From: UKL13-3 sp040387195 | GTDB lineage: Bacteria; Bacteroidota; Bacteroidia; UKL13-3 | DNA length: 64,000 nucleotides | Direction of reading: 5' to 3' | Assembly (NCBI GenBank): GCA_040387195.1 | Contig: JAZKEF010000004.1 | Coordinates: 143,744-207,743, forward strand | In this document: positions 17,188-25,358 of the stretch, one piece after another | Layout of the letters: the number at the start of each line of letters is the position of its first letter | Numbering within the stretch: position 1 is the first letter of the stretch | Program-made: the position numbers and the translations under genes | The notes under the pieces: generated by a model | Told to the model about the DNA's origin: nothing | The model's database searches: none | The model's input: the letters and a program-made list of their open reading frames with translations, nothing else

Positions 17188-18213
17188 ATGAGTAACATTG
17201 CCGTTGATATGGCGAAAGAAATTGTTGTAAGCGGAATCCGCCCTACGGGCAAGTTACACCTGGGAAATTACATGGGTGCAGTGAAGAATTTTGTAAAAAT
17301 GCAGCATGAGTTTCAATGCTATTTTTTCATTGCTGATTACCATTCCTTAACCACACATCCCAATCCGGCAGACCTGCACTTGAATGTGCGTACAGTGCTG
17401 GCCGAATACCTTGCCTGTGGCATTGATCCGGATGCTTGCACCATTTATATGCAAAGTGATATACCGCAAATTCCTGAGTTGTACATGTTGCTGAATATGC
17501 ATGCCTACAAAGGAGAACTCGAACGTGTTGCATCTTTCAAAGAAAAAGCAAAATCTCAACCAGATAATTTGAATGCCGGATTATTAACATACCCGGTACT
17601 GATGACTGCTGATATCATTATGCATAAAGCGGTGAAAGTGCCTGTGGGTAAAGACCAGGAACAACACCTGGAAATGGCACGTACGTTCGGAAACCGTTTC
17701 AACCGTATCTACCAAACAGCAATTTTTCCTGAACCATATGCATTCAATTATGGTACCGAGCTGGTAAAAGTTCCGGGGTTGCAGGGTGGTGGCAAGATGA
17801 GCAAGAGTGATGGAGATAACAATGTCATTTGTTTATCGGATTCACCTGAAGTTATCCGCAAAAAAATGAGCAAAGCAGTTACCGATACCGGACCAACTGA
17901 ACCCAATACGACTCCCACTGCTGCAGTGCAAAATCTATTTGATTTGATGGCGATGGTATCAGGCCCTGACACCTTAGCACATTTCACCGACTCTTATGCA
18001 AATTGCAGCATCCGTTATGGTGATCTGAAAAAACAATTGGCCGAAGATATGATCGAATTCCTCACGCCCATCCGTACCAAAATAGCAGACATTTACAACG
18101 ATACTTCATACCTGGGAAAAGTAGCCAAACTGGGAGCCGAAAAAGCAGGAGACAGTGCCGATAAAACAATGGCAGAGGTAAGGGCAGCGATCGGATTTCA
18201 AAAGTTCTATTAA
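17188..18213 (+). CDS. trpS: tryptophan--tRNA ligase
   Basis: TrpS charges tRNA-Trp with tryptophan. The 341-residue class I synthetase has the HIGH-type motif HLGN at residues 24-27 (GIRPTGKLHLGNYMGAV) and KMSKS at 203-207 (GGGKMSKSDGD). The tryptophan-binding pocket segment GLLTYPVLMTADIIMHKA is present. Length and start (MSNIAVDMAKEIVVSG) are normal for the family; the second ATG at residue 8 is also possible. A weak -7-like TACATTTC (17165-17172) sits 15 nt upstream of the ATG. It is a single-gene unit. Confidence 0.97.
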   Translation: MSNIAVDMAKEIVVSGIRPTGKLHLGNYMGAVKNFVKMQHEFQCYFFIADYHSLTTHPNPADLHLNVRTVLAEYLACGIDPDACTIYMQSDIPQIPELYMLLNMHAYKGELERVASFKEKAKSQPDNLNAGLLTYPVLMTADIIMHKAVKVPVGKDQEQHLEMARTFGNRFNRIYQTAIFPEPYAFNYGTELVKVPGLQGGGKMSKSDGDNNVICLSDSPEVIRKKMSKAVTDTGPTEPNTTPTAAVQNLFDLMAMVSGPDTLAHFTDSYANCSIRYGDLKKQLAEDMIEFLTPIRTKIADIYNDTSYLGKVAKLGAEKAGDSADKTMAEVRAAIGFQKFY

Positions 18214-18229
18214 GCAACTGCGAAGAGGA

Positions 18230-18279
18230 TACTTGATACTATTGGAGAGCCGCGTTGCCTGAGCGGAGCCGAAGGCAAC
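18230..18279. repeat. GATACTTGATACT word and GTTGCC-flanked CTTCGGCTCCGCTCAG palindrome
   Basis: GATACTTGATACT (18228-18240) resembles words at 38641-38660. The segment 18254-18279 begins GTTGCC, ends GGCAAC and holds TGAGCGGAGCCGAA between. On the other strand its core CTTCGGCTCCGCTCAG matches 15 of 16 bases with the word at 42623-42638. Confidence 0.55.
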
Positions 18280-18426
18280 ATCTCCCCTCTCCATCACACA
18301 CTTATGTTTTTGCCAAGGTCTACTCCTGCGCTTCTCCACAGGTGTTCACAACTTTTCAGGTTTAATTCATAGCGTATTCATAAAATTTGATATTCATAGA
18401 ATATATCACCGTTTACACCACGTATT

Positions 18427-19803
18427 ATGGCCAAAAAAATTGCAACCAAAACCTCTGCTACAAAAACGACTTCCGTAAAAGCGGCCGACAAAAAAATCTT
18501 CGTTCTGGATACCTCCGTTATTTTATATGACCACCAGGCTGTGAAAAACTTTCAGGAGCACGATGTGGCCATTCCGATAACCGTATTGGAAGAACTCGAC
18601 AATTTTAAAAAGGGAAACGATACCATCAATTTTGAAGCACGTGAGTTCATTCGTTTTCTCGACAAACTTTCGGGTGAGTATACCTTAAGCGACTGGATTC
18701 CGATCAACGGACGTGGTCGCGGAAAGTTTAAAGTAATTATGCATGAGCGTGGCAGTGTAGATGCCGAGCGTGTATTTGGTGAACGCAAAGCAGATCACCG
18801 CATCCTCAATGGGGCTATTGCCATGCGCGATGAAAATCCTGACCGGAAAGTAATTATGGTAACCAAGGATGTGAACCTGCGCTTAAAGGCGAAGTCTCTT
18901 GATTTGCTTGCCGAAGATTACGAAACAGGAAAGATCAAAAATGTAAACGACCTGCACACCGGAAATACGGTTATTGAAAATGTGAAACAAAGTGTCATCG
19001 ACCGCATTTATGCAGAAGGTTTTGTTTCGTATGAAATGTTATTTGATGAAAAACCACCTGCCAACAATTATTACATATTAAAAAACAACAAAGCTGCGGT
19101 GTTGTGTTATTTCAATCCTGAAAATGAAAGTCTGGAGCGGATTGATAAACGGAATGCATACGGTATCAAACCACGCAATGCCGAACAAACATTTGCGATG
19201 CATGCGGTGCTCAACAAAAACATTTCGCTAGTTTCCATTCAGGGTGTTGCCGGAACCGGAAAAACCTTGCTAGCCTTAGCGGCAGCTATGGAACAAAAAC
19301 AGGATTACCGCCAAATCTATTTGGCTCGTCCGATAATTCCATTGAGCAATAAAGACATTGGTTTTTTGCCGGGTGATATCAAATCAAAAGTGAACCCTTA
19401 CATGGAACCGTTGTGGGATAATTTAAAACTCATTCAAAACCAATGGAAAGAAACCGATAAGGAGTATCAGAAAATTACAGACATGGTGAACCAGGAGAAG
19501 CTGGTTGTATCTCCACTGGCGTATATCCGGGGACGCAGTTTATCCAATATCATTTTTATCATTGATGAAGCACAAAACCTGACTCCACTCGAAGTTAAAA
19601 CCATCATTACCCGTGCTGGCGAAGGTACCAAAGTGGTCTTTACAGGAGATATTTTCCAGATTGATACCCCTTACCTCGACTCTCAATCCAATGGTTTATC
19701 CTACCTGATTGACCGTGTGAAAGACAACCCGATGTATGCGCATATTACCCTCGAAAAGGGCGAGCGCAGTGAGCTGGCCAATCTTGCCAATACATTATTG
19801 TAA
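18427..19803 (+). CDS. PIN-domain PhoH-like ATPase (YlaK/PhoH2 type)
   Basis: The 458-residue protein fuses an N-terminal PIN ribonuclease-like domain (about 22-165; FVLDTSVILYDHQA with acidic residues D28 and later VTKDVNLRLKA) to a C-terminal PhoH ATPase domain (about 230-458). The PhoH part has Walker A GVAGTGKT at 273-280, the PhoH signature ARPIIPLSNKDIGFLPG and a Walker B-type DEAQN at 380-384. PhoH2-type proteins act as RNA helicases/RNases in RNA turnover. A short Lys/Thr/Ala-rich N-terminus precedes the PIN domain. The gene is followed by a terminator. A second, PIN-less PhoH paralog lies at 58928-59896. Confidence 0.93.
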   Translation: MAKKIATKTSATKTTSVKAADKKIFVLDTSVILYDHQAVKNFQEHDVAIPITVLEELDNFKKGNDTINFEAREFIRFLDKLSGEYTLSDWIPINGRGRGKFKVIMHERGSVDAERVFGERKADHRILNGAIAMRDENPDRKVIMVTKDVNLRLKAKSLDLLAEDYETGKIKNVNDLHTGNTVIENVKQSVIDRIYAEGFVSYEMLFDEKPPANNYYILKNNKAAVLCYFNPENESLERIDKRNAYGIKPRNAEQTFAMHAVLNKNISLVSIQGVAGTGKTLLALAAAMEQKQDYRQIYLARPIIPLSNKDIGFLPGDIKSKVNPYMEPLWDNLKLIQNQWKETDKEYQKITDMVNQEKLVVSPLAYIRGRSLSNIIFIIDEAQNLTPLEVKTIITRAGEGTKVVFTGDIFQIDTPYLDSQSNGLSYLIDRVKDNPMYAHITLEKGERSELANLANTLL

Positions 19804-19821
19804 CACTTTTTTTAACATATA

Positions 19822-19850
19822 AAAAAACACCTCCATGCGGGGTGTTTTTT
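19822..19850 (+). terminator. intrinsic terminator after PIN-PhoH gene
   Basis: AAAAAACACC (19822-19831) pairs with GGTGTTTTTT (19841-19850) around a 9-nt loop, ending in a T run. It lies 19 bp after the stop codon. Confidence 0.88.
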
Positions 19851-19999
19851 ATTTCCGGTAAACAGAACGTGATTTATTTCAATCAATAAAGTATAAGATT
19901 GAACTACTCGCACTGAAAACGTGATGTCCGTCAAGTTTTTGAACATGCAATGTTGCTTCCTTTGCAACCGATATTCTTATACATGATCAATTACCGCAA

Positions 20000-21790
20000 A
20001 TGACTTCACAACACACTTTTCACATACCAGTACTTGGACTGGCTTATTCGATTGACACACCGGTTAAAGTAGCTCGTTTTGGTATTTCTTCCGTAATATC
20101 GGTTGTACAGGATGAACTGGTGGAACAAATGCGGCACTTTCATGCCGTTAAAAATAATATAGCCTTTCATCCTGTTTTTAAAACAACCTTTGATTACAGG
20201 GCCAAACGGATCACTGAATATTTGAACCTTATTAAAGAACTGGTTCATAAACAAATCGACATACTCAAGCAGGAATCATATACTGCCGGAACAGAAATCA
20301 CTAAATATTTCACACTGTTACCGGACGAGAGTGTGGTAAAAAAGCTCTATTTCAGAATGCTTCAGGCAAGTGGTGCAGCGCAGGTAAATCTTCAGAATCA
20401 ATTGAGGGAACATATTCTTCCTGGGAGTATCGATGTAAATATAATGACCAAAATTGATGGTCACAATTACCATTCAGACATGAAGAACATGGATCCTGAG
20501 TTGTTCTCAGAAGCTTTGGCAGCGTTGCGTGGCTATGCAAACAGTACATTAGAATCGTCAGTTATTTTTTCGGCCGGTTTAAACCCCCGTTTGTATTCTT
20601 ACCTCGAAACCTTCCCCGACTTTTTCCCTGACGATGAGCAGCGCATCCGCAAACGTGTGATTATTAAAGTAAGTGATTTTCGGTCAGCCTCCATTCAGGG
20701 AAAATTTCTGGCTAAAAAAGGTGTTTGGGTATCTGAGTTCCGAATTGAATCGGGACTAAATTGCGGAGGTCATGCCTTTGCTACCGATGGTTATTTGATG
20801 GGACCTGTGCTAGAAGAATTTAAAGAGAAACAGAACGAACTGACACGTGAATTGAGAGTGTTGGTTAATGTAGCCCTAATTGGCAAAAAACAACCGATAC
20901 TAGCCGAAAATGAGAATATTCGTTTCACAGTTCAGGGGGGCATCGGTACGGCATCCGAAGATCATTTTTTACGCACACACTATTGCATGGATGCAACGGG
21001 TTGGGGCAGTCCATTCTTATTGGTTCCTGAAGCTACCAACGTAGATGAAGAAACATTAAAAGATTTAGCCTGTGCCACACCGGATGACTACTACTTAAGC
21101 GGAGCATCACCATTGGGAGTGCCCTTTAATAATTTCCGGAAAAGTTCGGCCGAAAAACAACGCATGAAGCGCATTGAAAGTGGGAAACCGGGAAGTCCAT
21201 GTATGCGCAAACACTTAAGTTTTAATACCGAGTTTACGCCAAAAACATTATGCACGGCATCACGCAAATATCAGCACCTTAAAATCCGGGAATTAAATAC
21301 ATTGGCGTTAACGCCTCCTGTATACAAGCAAAAACTGGCCGACATAACAGAAAAAGATTGTCTGTGCGAAGGCCTTTCGGCTGTGGGTTACCAATTGAAT
21401 GACCCGACTCAAAAACTTAATATGAATGCCGTCACAATTTGCCCCGGACCAAACTTAGTATACTTCTCAGGAATCTTTAAGCTAAACCAAATGGTTGATC
21501 ATATTTATGGAAGAGCCAGTTTATTAAACAGTATAGAGCGACCTCATATGTTTGTAAACGAGCTGAAAATGTATATTGATTACCTGAAGAAAGATCTCCT
21601 GAAACTAACTGCCCCCCTCACTTCCAAACAAGTAAAATATTATACTTCTTTCAGGCAAAACCTATTGAGTGGGATTCAATACTATAAAAAACTGGATCCG
21701 CTTAAACCATGGTTGAGCCTTTTGGAACATTACGAACTCAAACTGAATAAGATTTCTCTTGAAAATCCAGTATTGGCATATGAGAACTAA
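20000..21790 (+). CDS. conserved-looking protein of unknown function, Cys-rich, possible TIM-barrel enzyme
   Basis: The 596-residue cytoplasmic protein (no signal peptide or TM helix) has strongly ordered sequence blocks but no family I can name. The N-terminal block is HIPVLGLAYSIDTPVKVARF then GISSVISVVQDELVEQMR. The centre has GLNCGGHAFATDG (253-264) and VQGGIGTASEDHFLRTHYC (311-329), reminiscent of FMN-binding or phosphate-binding turns of TIM-barrel oxidoreductases. The C-terminal third is Cys-rich: Cys401, 418, 454, 456 (KDCLCEG) and 481 (ICPGPN). These could hold an iron-sulfur cluster or zinc. A closing helical region (500-596) has no motif. It stands alone with its own 196-bp leader and overlaps the convergent gene downstream by 4 bp. 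An enzyme role is inference. Confidence 0.75.
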   Translation: MTSQHTFHIPVLGLAYSIDTPVKVARFGISSVISVVQDELVEQMRHFHAVKNNIAFHPVFKTTFDYRAKRITEYLNLIKELVHKQIDILKQESYTAGTEITKYFTLLPDESVVKKLYFRMLQASGAAQVNLQNQLREHILPGSIDVNIMTKIDGHNYHSDMKNMDPELFSEALAALRGYANSTLESSVIFSAGLNPRLYSYLETFPDFFPDDEQRIRKRVIIKVSDFRSASIQGKFLAKKGVWVSEFRIESGLNCGGHAFATDGYLMGPVLEEFKEKQNELTRELRVLVNVALIGKKQPILAENENIRFTVQGGIGTASEDHFLRTHYCMDATGWGSPFLLVPEATNVDEETLKDLACATPDDYYLSGASPLGVPFNNFRKSSAEKQRMKRIESGKPGSPCMRKHLSFNTEFTPKTLCTASRKYQHLKIRELNTLALTPPVYKQKLADITEKDCLCEGLSAVGYQLNDPTQKLNMNAVTICPGPNLVYFSGIFKLNQMVDHIYGRASLLNSIERPHMFVNELKMYIDYLKKDLLKLTAPLTSKQVKYYTSFRQNLLSGIQYYKKLDPLKPWLSLLEHYELKLNKISLENPVLAYEN

Positions 21791-22290
21791 AACTTCGGCT
21801 TCTTCACCTTAAGTTTTTCCTGTTCCGTGTTGATGGTTTTCATCACACCCATGTCTTCATAGCGGATATACATTTTATAGGCCAATGTATGTCCTTTGTT
21901 CAATTGCGTTAAAACTGTTTCACTCAAGCAGCGCGTTTGAAATAACAATGTATGGCGCTGCCCCTGCATGATACGGATCGTTTCCCTCTGTGGCTGTTGA
22001 TTATCACAAATGTTGGGGGCTTCATTTATGAATTTATCCTTGTGATAAAACAAAATAAAGCTGAGTGGTATGGAGGATAAAAGTTCTGCTGCCGTGTGTG
22101 ACATGTTAAGTTGCCTTAACGACCTCCGGTTGTCAATAGATATTGAAATGGTATGGTCAGTTGTATTTACCAGTTTAAAGCGTAACATCAATGCGCCATC
22201 ACTTACATAAGAACTGTCGGCAATCAATTGAACCTGCGCTGTGGCTGACACTCCTAGCAATACCAAAAATACAACAACATGCATTCTCAT
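21787..22290 (-). CDS. small exported protein of unknown function
   Basis: The 167-residue protein has an N-terminal signal peptide (MRMHVVVFLVLLGVSATAQ). After it, beta-rich sequence (LMLRFKLVNTTDHTISISIDNRR) resembles intracellular-protein-inhibitor or Ig-like beta-sandwich segments found in many Bacteroidota exported proteins. Two cysteines (CDNQQ, TRCLSE) could form a disulfide. The C-terminus is Lys-rich. I recognise no family. Its start overlaps the stop of the aminotransferase gene (ATGA, 22287-22290), so the two are translationally coupled, though a functional link is not evident. Its stop overlaps that of the convergent 596-residue gene. Confidence 0.7.
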   Translation of the reverse strand: MRMHVVVFLVLLGVSATAQVQLIADSSYVSDGALMLRFKLVNTTDHTISISIDNRRSLRQLNMSHTAAELLSSIPLSFILFYHKDKFINEAPNICDNQQPQRETIRIMQGQRHTLLFQTRCLSETVLTQLNKGHTLAYKMYIRYEDMGVMKTINTEQEKLKVKKPKF

Positions 22291-23021
22291 ATTGAGGATT
22301 TTAAAGTAAAGGATTGAAACGATTTTCCTTCAATAGCAGATACGTGTATCACCCCTCGGATTGCATTGGTTAAAAACACAGCATCAGCATCCATCAATTG
22401 TTCCATAGTGATTACCGTTTCATGGACTTCATAATCGGCATGGCGCAGCTTTTCGAGTGTATGCGCACGCATTACTCCTGCTACACAACCCTCGGTTAAG
22501 GCAGGAGTAAATACCCTTTCCTGTTTCACCATAAAAATATTGGAGCTGGTTGCTTCACATAAACAACCGTGTTCATTTAGCAGAATGGCATCGTCCCATC
22601 CTCGCTCCTTAGCGAAAATACCGGCCATAACATACAGCAGTGCATTGCCGCTTTTGATGGATGAAAGTTCATTGCAGGATTTATAGTTATCCGTGTATAT
22701 CCCCATATTTAAAGACACTACAGGAGTCGTATCCAACTTAAATGTTTCTACAAAATAGTGTGTCTTATGATGCTGCGGGGTATAAAAACCATCCGCATCC
22801 CGATGCAATACGAACCTTACGCGGGCATCTTGCAGCTTACTTTCAGCTACACTTTGCTGTAAGGCTTGCACAAAAACCTCCATTGTCAAATCCGTTTCAA
22901 ACTTCAACAGTTTTGCACTTTGGAGCAAGCGGTTAAAATGCAGATTCATCAGCTGCGGAATTCCATCCGTAACCCGTATCGTTTCAAACAATAAATCTCC
23001 GTATATAAAAGCTCTGTTCAT
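22287..23021 (-). CDS. aminotransferase class IV (PabC/IlvE-like)
   Basis: The 244-residue PLP enzyme is of fold type IV, either an aminodeoxychorismate lyase (folate pathway) or a branched-chain/D-amino-acid type aminotransferase. Family features are the start MNRAFIYGDLLFETIRV, the PLP-lysine segment SSIKSGNALLYVMAG, the DDAILLNEHGCLCEATSSNIFMV block (E-x-x-x-x-N-I-F) and TPALTEGCVAGVMR. The ATG at 23021 is preferred, since a longer frame to 23066 adds 15 residues unlike the family. The length is short, as in PabC. Specificity cannot be decided from sequence; no pab or ilv genes are adjacent. Confidence 0.88.
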   Translation of the reverse strand: MNRAFIYGDLLFETIRVTDGIPQLMNLHFNRLLQSAKLLKFETDLTMEVFVQALQQSVAESKLQDARVRFVLHRDADGFYTPQHHKTHYFVETFKLDTTPVVSLNMGIYTDNYKSCNELSSIKSGNALLYVMAGIFAKERGWDDAILLNEHGCLCEATSSNIFMVKQERVFTPALTEGCVAGVMRAHTLEKLRHADYEVHETVITMEQLMDADAVFLTNAIRGVIHVSAIEGKSFQSFTLKSSI

Positions 23022-23069
23022 TTTTCTACTATCCTCGTTGTTGGCTGTTTCGATACAAATATGCAATTT

Positions 23070-23276
23070 GCTATCGGCTTTTTGCTATTAGCTGTTGGCT
23101 ATTTACGTTGAGGATGTTAATTGTGTTGATGTGTTGAGTGTGTTAATTATTCCAACTCCCGCAAGGTTCAGCAGACCATCGACTATGGACTACAGACAAA
23201 TCCTGCACGATACAGCGGACTACTATCGCTTACGTAAGACAATAAAGCCAATGGCTAAAAGCCAATAGCTAACGGC
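23070..23276. repeat. 423-bp gap holding a mosaic of degenerate word repeats (island B)
   Basis: The gap 23022-23444 has no gene. It holds ATTAGCTGTTGGCTAT (23087-23102), GAGGATGTTAATTGTGTTGA (23110-23129), GACCATCGACTATGGACTAC (23174-23193) and GCCAATGGCTAAAAGCCAAT (23247-23266). Each has a relative in island A (16.9-17.2 kb), at 36191-36222 or at 45374-45407. GTTAATTGTGTT matches 12 of 12 bases (inverted) with the word before mutS2. Confidence 0.7.
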
Positions 23277-23395
23277 TCTCCCTCGTGCACAACTTTTACA
23301 CTCAATTTAAAACCCTTTCAAAACCAACTCATTACATTGGTTGTTATAGCCTGTGAACAGTGTAGAGAAAAGCACAAATTATTGCCAATTTCTGC

Positions 23396-23403
23396 TACAT
23401 TTG
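23396..23403 (+). promoter_or_regulatory. -7 box (TACATTTG) before the thiolase gene
   Basis: TACATTTG is an exact TAnnTTTG match 41 nt upstream of the ATG at 23445. No TTG stands at ideal spacing (the nearest, 23382-23384, is too close), so the -33 element is weak. The leader after it is A/T-rich. Confidence 0.5.
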
Positions 23404-23444
23404 CCCGACTAAATTTACTATCAATTAATTGTAATTATATCAAG

Positions 23445-24626
23445 ATGAAAAAAGTGTTTATCGTTTCTGTAGCCCGCACTCCTGTTGGAACATTTGGTGG
23501 TGCGCTTTCAGGGTTTACAGCTACCCAATTGGGCTCGATTGCTATTAAAGGTGCTTTGCAAAAAGCCAATATCGCTCCTGATGCCGTAAATGAAGTTTAT
23601 ATGGGCTGCGTGTTGCAGGCAGGTTTAGGTCAGGCTCCGGCAACACAAGCAATGATTTTTGCAGGTATTCCAAATTCGGTGCCTTCAACAACCGTCAATA
23701 AAGTATGTGCTTCCGGTTCAAAAGCCGTGATGTTGGGTGCACAAAGCATTATGCTGGGACAAAACGATGTGGTAGTTGCTGGAGGAATGGAAAGCATGAG
23801 CAATGTTCCTTATTATTTAGACAAAGCCCGTAACGGCTACCGTTTGGGACATGGCCAGATTACAGATGGTTTGGTAAAAGACGGCTTGTGGGATGTATAC
23901 AGTGACTTCCACATGGGTAACGCAGGTGAACTGTGTGCACGTGAAAAAAATATCAGCAGGGAAGAACAAGATGCATTTGCAATCGAATCGTATGAAAGAG
24001 CTAAAGCTGCTTTTGCAAAAAATGCATTCAACAATGAAATAATTCCGGTAGAAATTCCGGTACGTGGCAAAGATCCGATTATCTTAAAAGAGGACGAACA
24101 ATATACCAAGGGGAATCCGGAAAAAATGAAAACGCTAAAACCTGTTTTCGATAAAGCTGGCAGCATTACAGCTGCCAACGCTTCTCCATTAAGTGACGGA
24201 GCTTCGGCATTTGTATTGATGAGTGAAGAAAAAGTGAAAGAACTTGGACTGAAACCTATTGCCGAAATTATTGGATTTGCAGATGCCGCTCAGGCTCCAG
24301 AGTGGTTTACTACGGCTCCTTCACTGGCTATTCCAAAAGCTTTAAAAATGGCAGGAATCGAAGCTAAGGATGTTGACTATTATGAATTGAACGAAGCATT
24401 TGCTGTGGTAGGAATCATCAACAACCAATTGTTGGGTCTTGATCCTAAAAAAGTAAATGTATACGGAGGAGCTATTGCATTGGGCCATGCACTTGGAAGT
24501 AGTGGCTCACGCATTTTGGCTACCCTTACCTCTATCCTTCACAATGAAGGTGGCAATATCGGTGTTACCGGTATTTGCAATGGTGGTGGTGGTGCTTCAG
24601 CCATTGTAATCAAAAAAGTAAACTAA
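23445..24626 (+). CDS. acetyl-CoA C-acetyltransferase (thiolase)
   Basis: Thiolase condenses two acetyl-CoA or cleaves 3-ketoacyl-CoA. The 393-residue protein has the catalytic Cys88 in NKVCASGSKAVMLG, His348 in GGAIALGHALGSSGSR and Cys378 in GICNGGGGASA, all expected. The NEAFAVV motif (316-322) is present. The start MKKVFIVSVARTPVGTFGG at 23445 fits; an open frame from 23337 adds 36 unrelated residues and crosses the -7 box, so it is rejected. The length suits biosynthetic AtoB-type enzymes, though degradative members are similar. It is a single gene followed by a terminator. Confidence 0.95.
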   Translation: MKKVFIVSVARTPVGTFGGALSGFTATQLGSIAIKGALQKANIAPDAVNEVYMGCVLQAGLGQAPATQAMIFAGIPNSVPSTTVNKVCASGSKAVMLGAQSIMLGQNDVVVAGGMESMSNVPYYLDKARNGYRLGHGQITDGLVKDGLWDVYSDFHMGNAGELCAREKNISREEQDAFAIESYERAKAAFAKNAFNNEIIPVEIPVRGKDPIILKEDEQYTKGNPEKMKTLKPVFDKAGSITAANASPLSDGASAFVLMSEEKVKELGLKPIAEIIGFADAAQAPEWFTTAPSLAIPKALKMAGIEAKDVDYYELNEAFAVVGIINNQLLGLDPKKVNVYGGAIALGHALGSSGSRILATLTSILHNEGGNIGVTGICNGGGGASAIVIKKVN

Positions 24627-24646
24627 AACGGTTTATACCCAATCCT

Positions 24647-24681
24647 AAACGCGGTTCTCTTCAGGAGGGCCGCGTTTTTTT
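24647..24681 (+). terminator. intrinsic terminator after thiolase
   Basis: AAACGCGG (24647-24654) pairs with CCGCGTTT (24670-24677) and continues as a T run; CTC/GAG adds an inner stem. Confidence 0.88.
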
Positions 24682-24760
24682 ATTTTTTAAGATAATAGGG
24701 GTTGAGATCAGGCAAGATGTCTAACGGATATAAAAACCATTATTTGATTTTAGATCCATT

Positions 24761-25294
24761 ATGAAAAGAACAACATCCACCATCCTATTCGCAGCCTTAA
24801 TGCTGGCAGCCCTGGTTTCCTGTAAAAAAGAGGATGACTCCAAGGAAACCTCCACAACAACTACCACCACATCAAGTCCTTCAACCGGAATCAATCCCCT
24901 AACCTTAAAAAATTGCACAGGTAAGGGTGATATTGAAGTGAACAGTGTGAAAGATACCATACAGGCAAGAGAAGCTGTAATGGCTCCATTAAAATTATTT
25001 GGCATTTACTGTGAAACAGGGTCGGGATCATTAGTGTTGCAGAGTGGCGACTCCAAACTTCCGGGTGCCTCCAAAACCTTTACCGTGATGGGTGATTCCG
25101 ACAAACTTCCGGGTGCTTCCGAAATGGTGCTTCAGTATTATGACGAAATATCGGGACATGATTATTATGCTACTTCCGGAACGGTTTCCTACATTATTTC
25201 TTCGACCGAAAAAACAGTGACGTTCACCAATATTATATTTAAGAATGAGGCTGGTAATACCAAAACAATAAGCTTTGAGGTAAGGTTGAAATAA
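24761..25294 (+). CDS. lipoprotein with Thr-rich linker (paralog-like to 33299-33799)
   Basis: The 177-residue lipoprotein has a signal peptide ending in LAALVSC with lipid-bearing Cys21, an acidic KKEDD and a Thr/Ser-rich linker (27-42). The domain that follows (45-177) is beta-rich and ends GNTKTISFEVRLK. It contains a short internal duplication, GDSKLPGASKTF and GDSDKLPGASEM. Gene 33299-33799 has the same plan (SC-acidic-TTTT-beta domain), suggesting a shared family, but I cannot name it. A Cys pair (NCTGKG and IYCETG) may form a disulfide. It is surface or periplasmic. A terminator follows it. Confidence 0.75.
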   Translation: MKRTTSTILFAALMLAALVSCKKEDDSKETSTTTTTTSSPSTGINPLTLKNCTGKGDIEVNSVKDTIQAREAVMAPLKLFGIYCETGSGSLVLQSGDSKLPGASKTFTVMGDSDKLPGASEMVLQYYDEISGHDYYATSGTVSYIISSTEKTVTFTNIIFKNEAGNTKTISFEVRLK

Positions 25295-25313
25295 CAGTGT
25301 GCATAGATAATTG

Positions 25314-25350
25314 AAACGGTATGGTGCTCGCATCGTGCCGTTTTTTATTT
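25314..25350 (+). terminator. terminator-like hairpin after the lipoprotein gene
   Basis: AACGG (25315-25319) pairs with CCGTT (25338-25342) and GGTGC with GCATC in the inner part, followed by a T-rich tract. It ends 9 bp before the next gene. Confidence 0.65.
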
Positions 25351-25358
25351 TTGTACTC

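Noticed and set aside
23337..23444. 36-residue N-terminal extension of the thiolase
   Set aside because: It contains the TACATTTG -7 box and no homologous residues; family members begin at MKKVFIVSVARTP.
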